A stretch of 64,000 nucleotides of DNA from Lates calcarifer (Eukaryota > Chordata > Actinopteri > Centropomidae), in the NCBI RefSeq assembly GCF_001640805.2, contig NC_066853.1, positions 26,490,378 through 26,554,377 on the forward strand. The letters are read 5' to 3'. Made by a program: the position numbers and the translations under genes. The first letter of the stretch is position 1; the number at the start of each line of letters is the position of its first letter. The notes beneath the pieces are model-generated. The model searched no databases and had not been told where the DNA came from. It saw nothing but the letters and a program-made list of their open reading frames with translations. Positions 44,547 to 57,063 of this stretch are shown here, in pieces.

Positions 44547-45005
44547 TCATAAATGTGGAATATTCTGCTTGATCATGTTTTGTCTCGTGTTGTAGTTTTG
44601 GATTTCAGTACTACTTGATAATGAATTTGTTTGTGAAATAGCCTCAACATTTTGGCCATCTGGATCACAGTGTGAATCTAAGTCCACCGGCACAACACAC
44701 TTCTCTGCCCCCCTCACTGCTGTGAGGGGTTTAGTGAACACTTTTGGTCCACCACTTTGGTTCACTATTTTTTGGACGCCCGCGTGAGGTGTTTCAAGTT
44801 CCTGCTGTTCAGCTGTGAATTTGACAGACACCATATTGCATGTAAAGCTTTGTAGTCTGTCTGGTCGCAGTTGCCAGACACCCAAACTCCAGTCTACATG
44901 CAGCTAGGTTAACAGACTCCAACACTCTTGGCGTGGGGCATGACACACTCACAACAACTTTACTGGCATCATCGTCATTTTGGCCTGTTAATATCAATGT
45001 GTCAT
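44547..45005 (-). pseudogene. minus-strand coding-like patch with a frameshift, unidentified
   Basis: Two overlapping minus-strand frames join head to tail: one starts near 45005 and includes LILTGQNDDDASKVVVSVSC before a stop at 44809, the other covers 44885-44547 and includes KVFTKPLTAVRGAEKCVVPV. Together they look like one old coding region with a frame shift between 44809 and 44885. I do not recognise it. It may be part of a transposable element or a retrocopy, or chance. Confidence 0.22.
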
Positions 45006-45922
45006 CATTGTCATAAGCTCCCCCTCCCCATCATTTAACACTGACCTGCCATCATGATCATATACAGTTACTGCATTTGATAATTGTTAAACTTGTTCAG
45101 ATGACGGGAGGTTATGCAGACACAGATCCCGTTTGTGTTATTATTTGCTTTGCTATAGCACAGATGAGCTTGGGGCCTTCCAAGCTCTGATATAGTGACC
45201 TTTATTAAAATCTTCATGCCCCAGTGGATATCAAAAGTAATTATGTTCATTTGAGTGATTTATTTGTAGGACATAATGAAGTCTGTTCAGTAGTTCCATT
45301 TGATCAGAAAGGAAATTGGAGATTTTCTAGCAGATTACTTAAGTTTGAATTTTAGATGTTTAACAAAAACCTATATGATTACTTTTATCCACAAATTTTA
45401 TCATTTTTTGTCTATCTTTTGTTTTTTTTGTTTTTTTTTAATTGTGCAGCTGCATCAAGGGTTGTGTTGCTATGTAAACTGATAGTGCCTGCTATATGAA
45501 ATATACTATAGGAAGTTATCCATAGCCCCTTATACGGTACCATTACAAAACTGCTGTCCTCAATTTTAGAATGGTTTATATGCATAATGTCTCAAAAAAC
45601 TGGATACATCTTTAGTCTTGGTTTGTTTGGAAGCTGTGAATGATTAAGGATTGTAAAAGCTGGTTGTACAGAATGTCACCTGTAATGATTTACAGCATAG
45701 TGTAATGATAGGTGTAGAAAATTTTTTGTTTCAGATCATACGTTTTGAAAGCCAGAAATACAAATATCATCAATATTTGCTGTCATTTTCATTGTATTTT
45801 ATTCATTTATTTATTTATTTTGATAGAATTATCTCTATTCGCATATTCTTTTAAATGGAAATAAACAGCTTTGGTCAGTGTGGTGCTTTAAGTGAATAGC
45901 TAATGAAATTGATTTCTTTAAG

Positions 45923-46069
45923 CATATGCAGCCAGATAAGGATTGCTTGACCGGATCATCTGGTAGTAGAGGATCTTTACCAATCTGTCTACTGGAGCAG
46001 CTGTTAGAACTTGGCTTGAGTCATAGGTTTGGAGCTCCTTGGATAATAAACCCAGATTTATTTCAGAGG
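45923..46069 (+). other. isolated exon-like open frame
   Basis: Between acceptor TTCTTTAAG and donor GTCAGT lies a 147 nt open frame in phase 0, with GSLPICLLEQLLELGLSHRF in the product. It would fit in frame after exon 19 of brip1 as an alternative 3' end, but nothing downstream continues it convincingly. An ORF of this length is expected by chance. Confidence 0.15.
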
Positions 46070-46789
46070 GTCAGTGGAATTAGACACCTAATCTGCCTAT
46101 GTGGTTTTATAAGTTGACTAATCTTGATATAGACATCCATTGTTTGGGCTCATCTTAGTGTGCTTACACCATAAGCTGGTTAATACTATAAGTGTGATTG
46201 TGGCAACCATTTGTCAGCTAAAAGCCTTATGCCTTTTTTGTTGTGCATAATGTAGTAGGGGCTCAGCAGGAGAGCATTAAAGACAGACAATTAGCCATTT
46301 ATGCAACCTTACCCCATTTATGGTAGAACACTGACAGAGATAAGAAACTCTGATCCATCACCTACTGTGAGTAGTATCATGTACATGTAATATCATTAGT
46401 AGCTGTTGTCTAGCTGTACATCATTTTCTACATTCCTCTATTCATCCATATTTTAAAGTTGTTTGTTGATTTGTTGCTTTGCATCTATGAATCTCTGCTT
46501 CCATTTATGAAAACTGGTCATCATTTACTTTAGTTTCAGCTACTTATTTTGATTTCCTGATACAGGGCACAGAAAGTAGGAAATAATTCTTAATTTTTGA
46601 GTAGCTATATCATTATCCTTTTTTCAATCAATATGTTGAATTCCTTTTATGAGGGAGGTAATAGAAGGCCTCACCCTGACATATGAACCAGTCAATAGCA
46701 TTGATTCATCTGCTCTAGACACAAGTAAGAGTCAAATTAGGCTAATTTCATTCATTTAGACTGGATTATAATATATCACTTTCCTCATA

Positions 46790-47160
46790 CTTGCTCTGTG
46801 CATTTAGCCATGTTATTGGATAAATTGTTATGAAATTTGGTACAGATATCCATGGTGTCAGAGGATGACTTCTAATGACCTTGACTGTTCCCTGAATTTC
46901 CTCCTCTAGCACTGGCTGCAGGTTGAGTTCTCACTTAGTTTTCACCTAGAAATCTGGAGATCTACAGCATGGATTGCCAAAAAATTTGATATTCATTCAT
47001 TCATTCCATTCATAGTTATATGTCGAATTTATGCAATGCCAGTGTGCTAACATTAAGTCAGTAGAACAAAACACAAAGTATAGCTAAAGCTTATGGGAAT
47101 GTCAGTAGTTTTAGAGGGATTTGGTCATAAACCAAAGTACTGGACAAACTAAAAACCAAA
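46790..47160. repeat. dispersed percomorph repeat
   Basis: Contains TTGTTATGAAATTTGGTACA, GCCAGTGTGCTAACATTAAG and TGGTCATAAACCAAAGTACT in the order seen in a high-copy repeat of spiny-rayed fishes. Confidence 0.7.
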
Positions 47161-49819
47161 AACTAAGATGGTACATTTATATTATACCTACTTAGTATTA
47201 GCCTGTTGGCACTGTCATCGTAAGCACATCTTATGGAGATATTAGCTCAAACCAGGCCTAAGTACAGCCTCAAAGAGCCATTGGCATGGTTGTAGACTTT
47301 GTGACTGTGAAGTCATCCAAACTAAACAAAAAATATAACATTTGTCATTACCTTCCAAAAGCAGCACTTACTGTATGAATGTTTTCTGATTTAATGGTCC
47401 TAGCATCATGCAGCTTTTACAAAAATAATTCATATGATCTGCCATTGCTATGATGAAGGTTTGGTTAGGTTCAGACACTAGAACTACTTGGCTAAAGTTA
47501 GGGAATGCACTGAGTCCCCTTATAGCCCCATCTTTTCATTCAGACCTCTTTCCAACAGCCCTGGACTTGGCTAATAGCAATGTCATGCTGCTTTTGCTGT
47601 GGCTCCTGACAGAGAAGGCTTGTTCATCACATGGCCACTGGTGTCAAGGTAACATACTGCATATTGCTTTAGGCATTTGCACAGATGGAAGCTGCTGTCC
47701 TTTTTCTTAAAGAAAGCCAAGCATCACTGTAGCAACTGGCTGCAACCACAGCTATGTCTGTGAATGCACCAGTGCCGTGTCTATAGTTATTGTGGCTACT
47801 GGCCATCGCTGTAGCAATATGTAGATGTAATTTACCTGTGGCTATGATTGTGACTCTTAAAACCATCTGAGACACTGGCCAAGACAGCGATAAAAATGTA
47901 GCCATGCACCAGCTGCAGCAATAGTCGTAATAATTAGCCTGTTCAAGTTATTCAACATTAGCTGCAAGCATACAAACATATGGCAAAGTTAGCGTCTATG
48001 AAGATGATATATTTTCAGCTGCCATTTCAACCAACCTGTGCCCATCCTCACAGTCAGGTACAGGTGGTCATAGCACTGGGCATGCCCACTCATTTGTGAT
48101 CACAGCCATTGTCTATGGCTGTTTTTCCAGTGAGGACAATTCCCTTCTTGCAGATGGTGACAGCAACAAAAGACAGCACTATCATGAATTTAAAATGGTC
48201 TGTCCATAGATATTAAAAGATTCCTTAGATTGGGACGTGAGCATTCTTCACAGAAGAATGTTGAGGAACAGATGCTCATGTGTATGTATATATTATATGT
48301 CAACCAGACAGTCAGTCTTGCTTGTTAATGTGACCTCTAAAACTGAAATCATGTATTGTCTAAATGTCCATGAGATCCTCACAGTAAAATCACTCCATCA
48401 TGGACAGCTCTGCAACCCGACAGCTTGATTAGTAGGCCATTCCCTCAAATCTTTTTTCACTGCTTACCTGCTTTTAGTCGCCATATGTTTTACTGAGCTG
48501 CATAGTTTGCATTGCCTTAAATGATGGTATCTCATAAATCTGTCCTGGGAAACATTTGCTTCTCATTTGGGAACAGCACTTTGCTTTGAGTCAAGGTTTT
48601 TGTCTGGGCAGATGACCTCTGTAGTTTTAAACAGTGCTCCTATTAGCCTGGTATGCCGCAACAAAGAAAGTGAACTGTCTCTCCTCTGGACATACTGAAT
48701 TATTAGCACACAAAGGCACAATGTAATCTTCCTGAGTCACAGACCTGTCTTATGTTCAGGACAGAGAAGGTTGAGATCACTGAAAACGCTTCACAGGCAT
48801 TTTCCACTTGTCATTAGATGGTAAATTACCAGGTGCCTGAAGGTCTAGCTTGGCTGTGAAGATTGCAACAGTACCAGGGTGAATGCACACTCAGACCAGC
48901 CTAGACTTAGTGGGGATTCAGACCAAGAACAGCCTCACATTAAAATAAAGCAAGGAGCTGTGTTGATGGGGAATTCTTGTTTAAGGTACCAGTGAGACAA
49001 TGAAATATGATCCAGCTGAAAGTGCAGGAAGTCTAGTTGGAGTCACAGAATAATGTGTTTAAAGGCTCATCAAACGCCAAAACACTGTGCAACAGTTTGA
49101 AATACTTGCAGATGGAATTTTACTATTCTGGAAAGTTTTCTTTGCAGCAAGTATTTAATCTTTCACCTTGACAGTGGTAAGGTAAACAGCAGGATAACAT
49201 TGTGTTGTTAAGCTATGTTCAGCTTTATTGCAGTACAGCCCTGCATTGTCGTGTCTGAGTGCCAGCAGATGGGCCCAATGAGAGGGCTGCCTGTGTGTGT
49301 ATATGTGAAAAATCCTTTAATTCTTTCCTTGGTGTCCAGATCTTCTGTTTTTAACTACTGAGATCTTTATGATCCAGAACCCATCCTATTGAATATTGGG
49401 ATGTCTTTTTAAAAAATAATTTTCTGTTTGAAATAATGCAAAATCATCTAATATAAATGGCCTGCCTGGAAACAGGGTTGCATTAGACTTTAATGAAGTC
49501 CAATAAAATAAATGTTTGGAGTACAGTTATAGTTCCAGCATTGAATTTTTGCCACTGTTGCTGCTCACACTGGGCAGATGTGGGGAAACTCCCTCAGATA
49601 TGCTTAAGCACTCCTATATTTGGGAATCCTTCTGCAAATATTTCAGCAGATCAAACAAGTAACTTCTCACTCATCTCCCGCTAAATTCTCTGCTTTTCTC
49701 TCCTAGAAAAGATGGATTGCTTTTCCTTTGACAAAGTGCAGGTGAAAGGTGAGGTATTAAAAGCTGTCAGAAAACTACTTGTCAGAAAGCTCAGTTAGAG
49801 TTCAGGACTTACAGATATG

Positions 49820-50560
49820 TAAGGTAATGTGTTGAGAAATGGGAGGAGTGAGGGCGCTGTGCTGTTGGTGGTCCAGATCTGTGTAAATATTCTAAGTGTG
49901 GGGGAGATTAACTTATCAATGCAAACCCCCGCAACTTGTGGGTTGTTCATGCAACTCGCGGCTGTTGACAGATGTTGGACTGGACAGATCATTTGCCCTA
50001 TATTGTTATATTTCTTACAACATATTATATCCTCCACATTCCAATAATCTCACACCTATTCTCACCACACACAATCATTCGAAGAATTGAGGAAAATCCC
50101 AACAGAGTAATGACGGGAAAGTTCTTTGTTCTGGCCTCTTAGTGGAATCTGTAAGTGATGACAGACAAGACTATTTAAGAACAGGAGCTCTTAAAATCAA
50201 ACAGGACACTCTCAGTGTTTAATTCTGTGGCAACATACCCAAGAGCTTGCCCTGACTCATCACACTTTCAAAGCTCGCTGGCACACCTCGCCGTGGGAAT
50301 GACACTTCTCAACCCATCTCTGTTTGAACAGGTTAATTCCACTTTCTCTGTGCTCTGTGTTGGGCATTCAGCAGCTTTCCTGATATATAATGGAGCGCTG
50401 GCTGAATGCACAAGCTCAGACTTCAAAAAGGGTTCATAAGTGTTGAATACAAGTCCTAAGTGTGCACACAAATGTGCCTCCCCCTCCGTTTGAAGTATGA
50501 ATTAATCCTGTTTTATTGTTGACCGCCTGGCAGGTTGACACAGAGGTGCGGACAGATAGA
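49820..50560. promoter_or_regulatory. candidate non-coding regulatory stretch
   Basis: A unique GC-richer stretch in the gene-free 3' region, with short ORFs on both strands that do not look coding. Listed only because it stands out in composition and lies where tbx4/tbx2 enhancers could be. Confidence 0.15.
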
Positions 50561-53500
50561 GAACAATGAAACTTATTGCTGAATTCCCTCTCCATGTTTT
50601 CTATTCCACATGTGTATTTAGGTGGCTAATTTTTGCTAGAAGGCATCTGTACTTGTGAGACAATGTAGAGGACCAAGAGTGAACCAATAGCTAAACTAAT
50701 GAATACAGGTTTAACTACCACTATGTTATAACAGTACTAATGATAAGCTATTTTTTCTCTAGCACCTTTCAAAACCAGAGTTACATACAGGCTTATATAC
50801 ATCATACATAAAAACAGTAATTTCAACAGAGATTAAAAAGGTGACATATTCACAAATAAATATGCAGCAGATTTAATTAGAGTTGAAATGATTATCAAAA
50901 TGTTGATCAGTAAAGTGACAGAAAATTAATTATTAACAATTTTGATAATAGTTTCAGACTTGCTCAGACAAAACAAGACATTTGAAGATGCCATCTTGGG
51001 CTGATCTTTTACAGCATGATCTGGGGTCTGGGTTCAGATTCATGTATTTGCTTAAGTAAGTGTAAACTGTTATGTAAGAGGTACCTCCCTGACCAAAACA
51101 GCAAAGGCAATAAGTATAAATCAGTGAAGACATTAAGTTTTTGTTTGTTTGTTAATGCATAAGTAGCTTGCACAATCATCTTGAAGACCTACCTCCTCAC
51201 TCAAAATTGATTAACAGGGAGATTCTGGTTCATTACCCCTGAGGTTTTATGTAGTTTTGACCATAATTTTTATTTATAATAATAACATTGTATTCACCAT
51301 AGTAATTGACTAAATCTGGAAACATAGTGCCATTACAAGTCCTAGGAAGTGGATCTGTGATGTCTTATAGAGATTTATGACGGACAATTTAGGTCATGTT
51401 TTACTTTGCCTTCATTGTTTTTTCCAAATAGTTTTGACTAACCTGGTGGCTTGTTCAAAACCAGTCTGACTGTTCATGTTTCTTTCCACACCTTTGTTTT
51501 AGCGATGTTGTCGCGTTCTGAGATCTCAGAAATTAACTTGACTTTCGCCCACAGTGTAATAAACTTGAATTGTCGCTGGGGGTATGTTGGTGAGATCCAG
51601 CTTCATGTATGCTTCAGCTGTTCCTGCTTGACATGAATAAAATATTGCCACACTGAGTTCTTGTAAATTTCGGGGAAAATATTATACTAATAATCACTAT
51701 ATTCACTGTAGTATCACAGTCCATTTTCAGAGAGCTTTATCAGTTTAACTCCATTACACATATTTTGTTGCTCTCTGAGTAACTTGGAACTGATAAGACA
51801 TAGAGATGATGAAGGATGCAGGTGTCCTCTAGACATGGTCCCACTTCTACTAATCTAATAGGAATTCAGTCACGCATCGGTGTGCACAGCTCACTCTCAA
51901 CACCCCCTGTTCGTGTCAGAAAACAAAAGCCACGGGCATCCCCACAGCACACAGCCGCTGGGGAAACCAGGACAACACCTCTAAAGCAAACAGGCTTGCC
52001 TTCTCTTTACAACAGCAGCATAATGCTCACCCTTTGTCCCTTCCAATCCTCCACCCTGGTCCTCCTGCTCCATAACAGGTGACGCTCAAAGTTGCTTTTC
52101 TGATTCATTGTTTCTTCAATTCCAAAGCCCATCTCTTTTTACATTTGCCGTCCTGACTTTGGACATGACTTTCTCTAAATGTATGCACTAAACCTTACAG
52201 CCTTTTATTTTGTGTGGTGTAATGAAAGCATGGCTTAGTAAGTGTGCATTTGTGTGTGCGCTTGCATTGATGCTGCTACTTTTATTAAAGGACACAAGTT
52301 TTTCCTCTGAGAATTAACAAGACTCTCCTGACTGTGACATGAGTATGACAAATACTAATTTAGATACAATTGAAATAATGTTTGTTGTTGAGAGTGACAG
52401 GTTATTCCTGACCGTGGAAATTGTTTGACAAAAATTCTTACTTAAGATCCACGTACTAATTTTTGCCAGAGCTTTCAACCACATTTAACAGTTCTTGTGG
52501 CCCTCATCACATCACAGTTAACTCTATGTACCGATGAAGACATGGTTGAACGTTTCAGAGGAAAGTAGTATATGGACCTTAAATTAGAAATATACCTTTT
52601 TCAAATGTGTAGCCTTGCCTAATTTTATATACTGTATGTGTTCTTTGTAAGACAGTTCAACAACTCAACGTGGCTATGCTCATTATTTTTATAATAACAA
52701 TGGCTCTAAACGATTGCAGCCAGAACTTTCTGTATACTTTTCTGAAGTTGTAAAATCCTGCCGTATAATTCACAGTGCACTGTTTTGGTGTCTGACAATC
52801 GTTTAAACTTATGGATGTCTTATGCAAACTGAACATTTTATAACAAGCACACACCAATGCAACCAGTTGGTTTAGCATTATTGTTTTCAGCCAATGACTC
52901 CTCCTCTGCCTTATTGATAATCTAACTTAGTAAAATTGTTGTTATTGTACATTTAATTTCCTTCTGGTAGTTAGTAGTTAATCATTGCCTCTATGATGCA
53001 CATAGGGGCTTCATTCACAAACACTGTGTGGCAAAGGTGTAAGTTATTCTGTGATTTAGCACTTCTATGGTGTCTTTCACTAGTTATCGTATTGAGGCTC
53101 GAGCATCAAGTTTAACAGGAATTTTGCTTCACAGTTCAGTTCACAGATGTACAACCCCAATGCTATTAAAGTCTTAAATGAAAGTAATATAGCTGAGGTC
53201 AGAGTAGATGTGAGATTTTTCCAAAGAAACAGGTTAAAGAAGTTCAACCTAAGGTCAGTTGTAATGAGTAACCACTGTGAAGATTACATGATTAGTGTTT
53301 TCTTGCACTGCCTCTCTTCCTTAATCTTTTGATGCTCATCTATTGGTGATGAAATATAACTGATATTGACAGGGATTTATGTTGTATTTGGGTGGTGGAA
53401 ATAAGCTAGGTGGAAAACATACATACATGCTTGAAGTAATATGGGGGTGTTATCCCTTTAATCCATCACTTGACCCTTCGCTCCCTGTGACCTTGAGTAT

Positions 53501-54403
53501 GGGGTCATGGGTTACATGATGTACCCTTCATTAGATCTCTAACTGTCTTCAGGACATGTAGTTGTGTAATCCCAGTGCTGGCCTCAAACTTCATTCATAC
53601 ATAATGCCATTTAAAATTGACTTTTGTGGTTTTGCAATACATGATGATAATTATGAGATGAGTTTACAACATATCTCTACATCTATGTATGTGTATCCAC
53701 TAAAATCTGTAAATCAAAATCATCCCTTCTAAATGTGGCATTTGTTGCTGTTGGATATTATGTATATATAGCGCTGTATAAACATACACACATACATATA
53801 CATACATGTCAGTAAGACTCTTGCTGGAATTTTGCCATTTTAAGTATTTAGGTGGGCTGCGGCACGATGCCTACGGCACTAGTCCACCTTACACCTATCT
53901 TTTTTGGCTTACTGGTTTTTGGCACATGCCATGTGGGCACGATTTGAATTGAGTCCAGGACATTTGTTGCATGTCATAACAAACTCAGTGTAGTTGCCAC
54001 TGCTCAGACTGTTTGTCTGTGCATTCTAAAAGGACCAATGTGACAAATTTTACTCACATGAGCATTTTCTGAGCCATCGCCCCTTTGCTTAGGTTGTGGT
54101 TGAAGCACATTAAACCAACATTAAGTGAAGGGGGAATGGTGGCTTTGATCGAAGTAAGGTAAAAATTGCTATCATGGTCATGGTTAGGGAAAGACTGGTG
54201 TCATGATTAAAAGAAGATAAGTCCATATTGACTGTTGGTATTAACAGCAGTTACAGTCCCCTTTCAGTGTCTACACTGGGCATATTCCACCACACATGTC
54301 CAGCCACAGTACCGCTGTGCACGCACAGTCCAATACGAACTCACTGTAGATAAGCATAGTCCAAAGGAAACAGACTGAAAATAAAATAAATTTGACCTAA
54401 CCT

Positions 54404-54440
54404 TTTTGGACTGTGGGAGGAAACTGGGACTCAGAAAGTT
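54404..54440 (+). repeat. short fragment of dispersed teleost repeat
   Basis: TTTGGACTGTGGGAGGAAAC matches the core of the copies at 22795 and 36675. Confidence 0.6.
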
Positions 54441-54961
54441 ACCAGCAGGCTAACAAATAACACACCTTGACTGAGACAACAGCGCATCTGAACTATCCCA
54501 GATTTGTTCTGGCTGTAAAGCACTCTGTGCCTTTAATAACCATCCTCAGGGTGTGATCCAAATTTAAGTCATGCCTGAGGTCAACCCGGTGCCCCATGTA
54601 GTGCAGTGAGGAAGAATGAGGCACCACTGAGGCAGAATACAGTAGCAAATAAATCACAGCAGGTTCTGATTTATTTATTTTCCCAAGTGTTTCCCATTGT
54701 GAGGACATGCGATCATTACACACGAGTTATGTGATAAGAAATGTCAGGCTTTATCAAATTTGCCAGATCGACATCAAAAATATATTGTTTATCACATAAC
54801 CAGGTATTCTTGACTTGTTAATTACCACTATCTTAATGTCACTGATTTATTTAGGTTTTTTTTTTTTTTTTGAACAGACCAGTAAAAGAAACTCAACTGT
54901 AATATCATATTGTGTAGCAGAGGCTGGTATGAATGAGCAAGTAGATTTGATTTTTTGTTTG

Positions 54962-54968
<7 letters not shown>

Positions 54969-55008
<40 letters not shown>
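54969..55008. repeat. (AT)20 microsatellite
   Basis: An uninterrupted AT tract of about 40 bp. Confidence 0.95.
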
Positions 55009-55011
<3 letters not shown>

Positions 55012-57014
55012 ATAGAACATTTTATATGATAATATAGAATTGCTTATGTTGTCAGTATCTATCCCTACATGAACTCCCAAGCATTTATTTTCATTCACAT
55101 TGTTTTTATGTCATCCTGTTTTTTTACAGACACTGTTTGCTCAAACACTATAAAACTGGGAGGCAGAATGAAGAAATGAAAGGCGGCAAAAAAAAGAGAA
55201 AACATGTCAGTAACTGCTAACTATAATCCCCGTGTACCAGTAAAGCCATATATCAGTCAGTCATGTAGGTGGTAGAGGTGCAGCAGCAAATAACTTACCA
55301 GAGCTAAAGCCATAGGCTCATGAGAGTGCAAACATGATTATTGACAGAAACACAAAAGGAGGTTTAAGGTAGTCTCATCCCAGCTGTGTGAAATTTCAGC
55401 CAAACACAGCCATGTGTAAAGAGGTTGGGCAGGTGACAGTGTTAGAGAACATGAGGACCCACCCCCACAACCAATTTGTATGCAGTTTCCTTTATTCTCT
55501 CCTCTTGTGGTTTTCAATCATGACCCAGTTTTGGGGGGGGGACAAAGCCCCTTGCACCCCTGTTGTGCTTATAATAGCTATGTCTCCAGTTAATAGGGCA
55601 GTCTGTATTTTGGTGTGCGTGCATCTGTGTATACTGATCATAGGGAAACCTAATAATCCTTTTTCTGTGACACGAAGGTGTTGCTGACATGCTGTCTTTG
55701 CCTTTGCCCACCTCCTGCTTGAGTCTTTAAGCCTTGTTACCCTTGACACGCTGCCCTGCAAAGAATCAAGTCATGCCATTTGTTTTACTCATTGTGGACA
55801 GACTGGGGCACTGTTTCCCTATTTTGCCTGAAGAGACTCCTGTGATTAAGCAGTGAATAGTGTTTCAGCTCAGCCACCAAGGGCTTGTCATTGGGCCATT
55901 CCTGTTGCTAGGTTTTACCCTGATGTCTGTTGTGTCAGCGGCAATAAAGAGACACCTGTTTCTTAAGCTAATTCTGCTCATTTGCTATCTTAACAAAGCT
56001 CTCCAAAGTGACTGGCTTACCCAGAGACAACAAGGCACCCCCATCGTTCAGTTCATTGTGCCACTTTTGTTTTGCCAATCTTTCCAAACAGATTTACTGT
56101 TACCGAAATTAAAAGATGAAAGATGATGAAAAGATGTTGAAACAAGTTAATGAGATGGCCAAAAGTTTCTGAATGAAGACACATTTATACACATTTATAA
56201 TGAATGACACAAGTGGAGTATTTCTGAGCTTAAACCAACATGGCTTTTTCTAGGAATGAACAGTTAATAACACAAGTTAGCAGGACACAGCTCTGTGTGC
56301 AGCTGACCTATAGAGCGCTGCTCCAGCTGAGCCTGGGCTTGTTCTGAAACCATTTAGTATACCACATAAACATTTGGAGATTGATTATATGTGTGTTTTG
56401 CTTATGGTGCCACTGGGAAAAAAGAAGCCATGAGGAGTTTATTTCAAACAGCAACAGTGCCATGCAAACAGAGGAGGCTGCATTTGACAATTGTTGTGAC
56501 TTTATGAAACAGACAATCCAACCTTCACACTTATTTTATTCAGCAGCTGCCCACGTGTACAGAGGTGTGAAAATGAAGCAGGGTTTTGAACTCCTCTCTC
56601 TCTGCTTTTCATTTTTCACACAAATACATCACATTTTTGCTATATTTTAGGCTGCACTGACAATTTTGATAGGAATGGCTGAAAGTGTGTGCCATTGTCC
56701 CTATTTGTACAAGTCACCAGGTTGAAACTTCAAAGTGTGGCTATTTAGTAACAGGTTAAAAAACTTGAGAGATGGTTTTATGATGTGTCAGTGTCTATTA
56801 TTATTATATATGTGTAGCTTTGTACCAAAGTCAGGCTGAGTTAGAGACCCATGAGCATACTGTATGAAATAGCTTTTTTGTGCACTAATTGAAAACAAAC
56901 CTCTTCATGTAGTTATTAGGTGTAATCTTTCCCAGCAAGACATGTTTTGTTTTGATGGATGTGCTGCTTGTGATTGTTAACTGAGTGAAAAACTGATAAG
57001 CAATGTCACTAAGG

Positions 57015-57063
57015 GTGTCAATTCCTGAAGCATGCAAACCAAACATGCTTCAGGAATTGACAC
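57015..57063. repeat. perfect 20 bp inverted repeat with 9 nt loop
   Basis: GTGTCAATTCCTGAAGCATG (57015-57034) is followed by the loop CAAACCAAA and the exact reverse complement (57044-57063). The pairing is perfect over the whole arm and stops sharply on both sides. No transposon ends or target-site duplication are visible. Confidence 0.92.

Noticed and set aside
49707..49741. Short exon-like segment between TCCTAG and GTGAAAG
   Set aside because: Only 35 nt, no matching partner exons, and not needed once the brip1 stop at 41882 is accepted.
53138..53254. Exon-like open frame with acceptor CTTCACAG and donor GTCAGT
   Set aside because: The peptide matches nothing I know and no exon before or after it fits in phase; chance is the simplest explanation.
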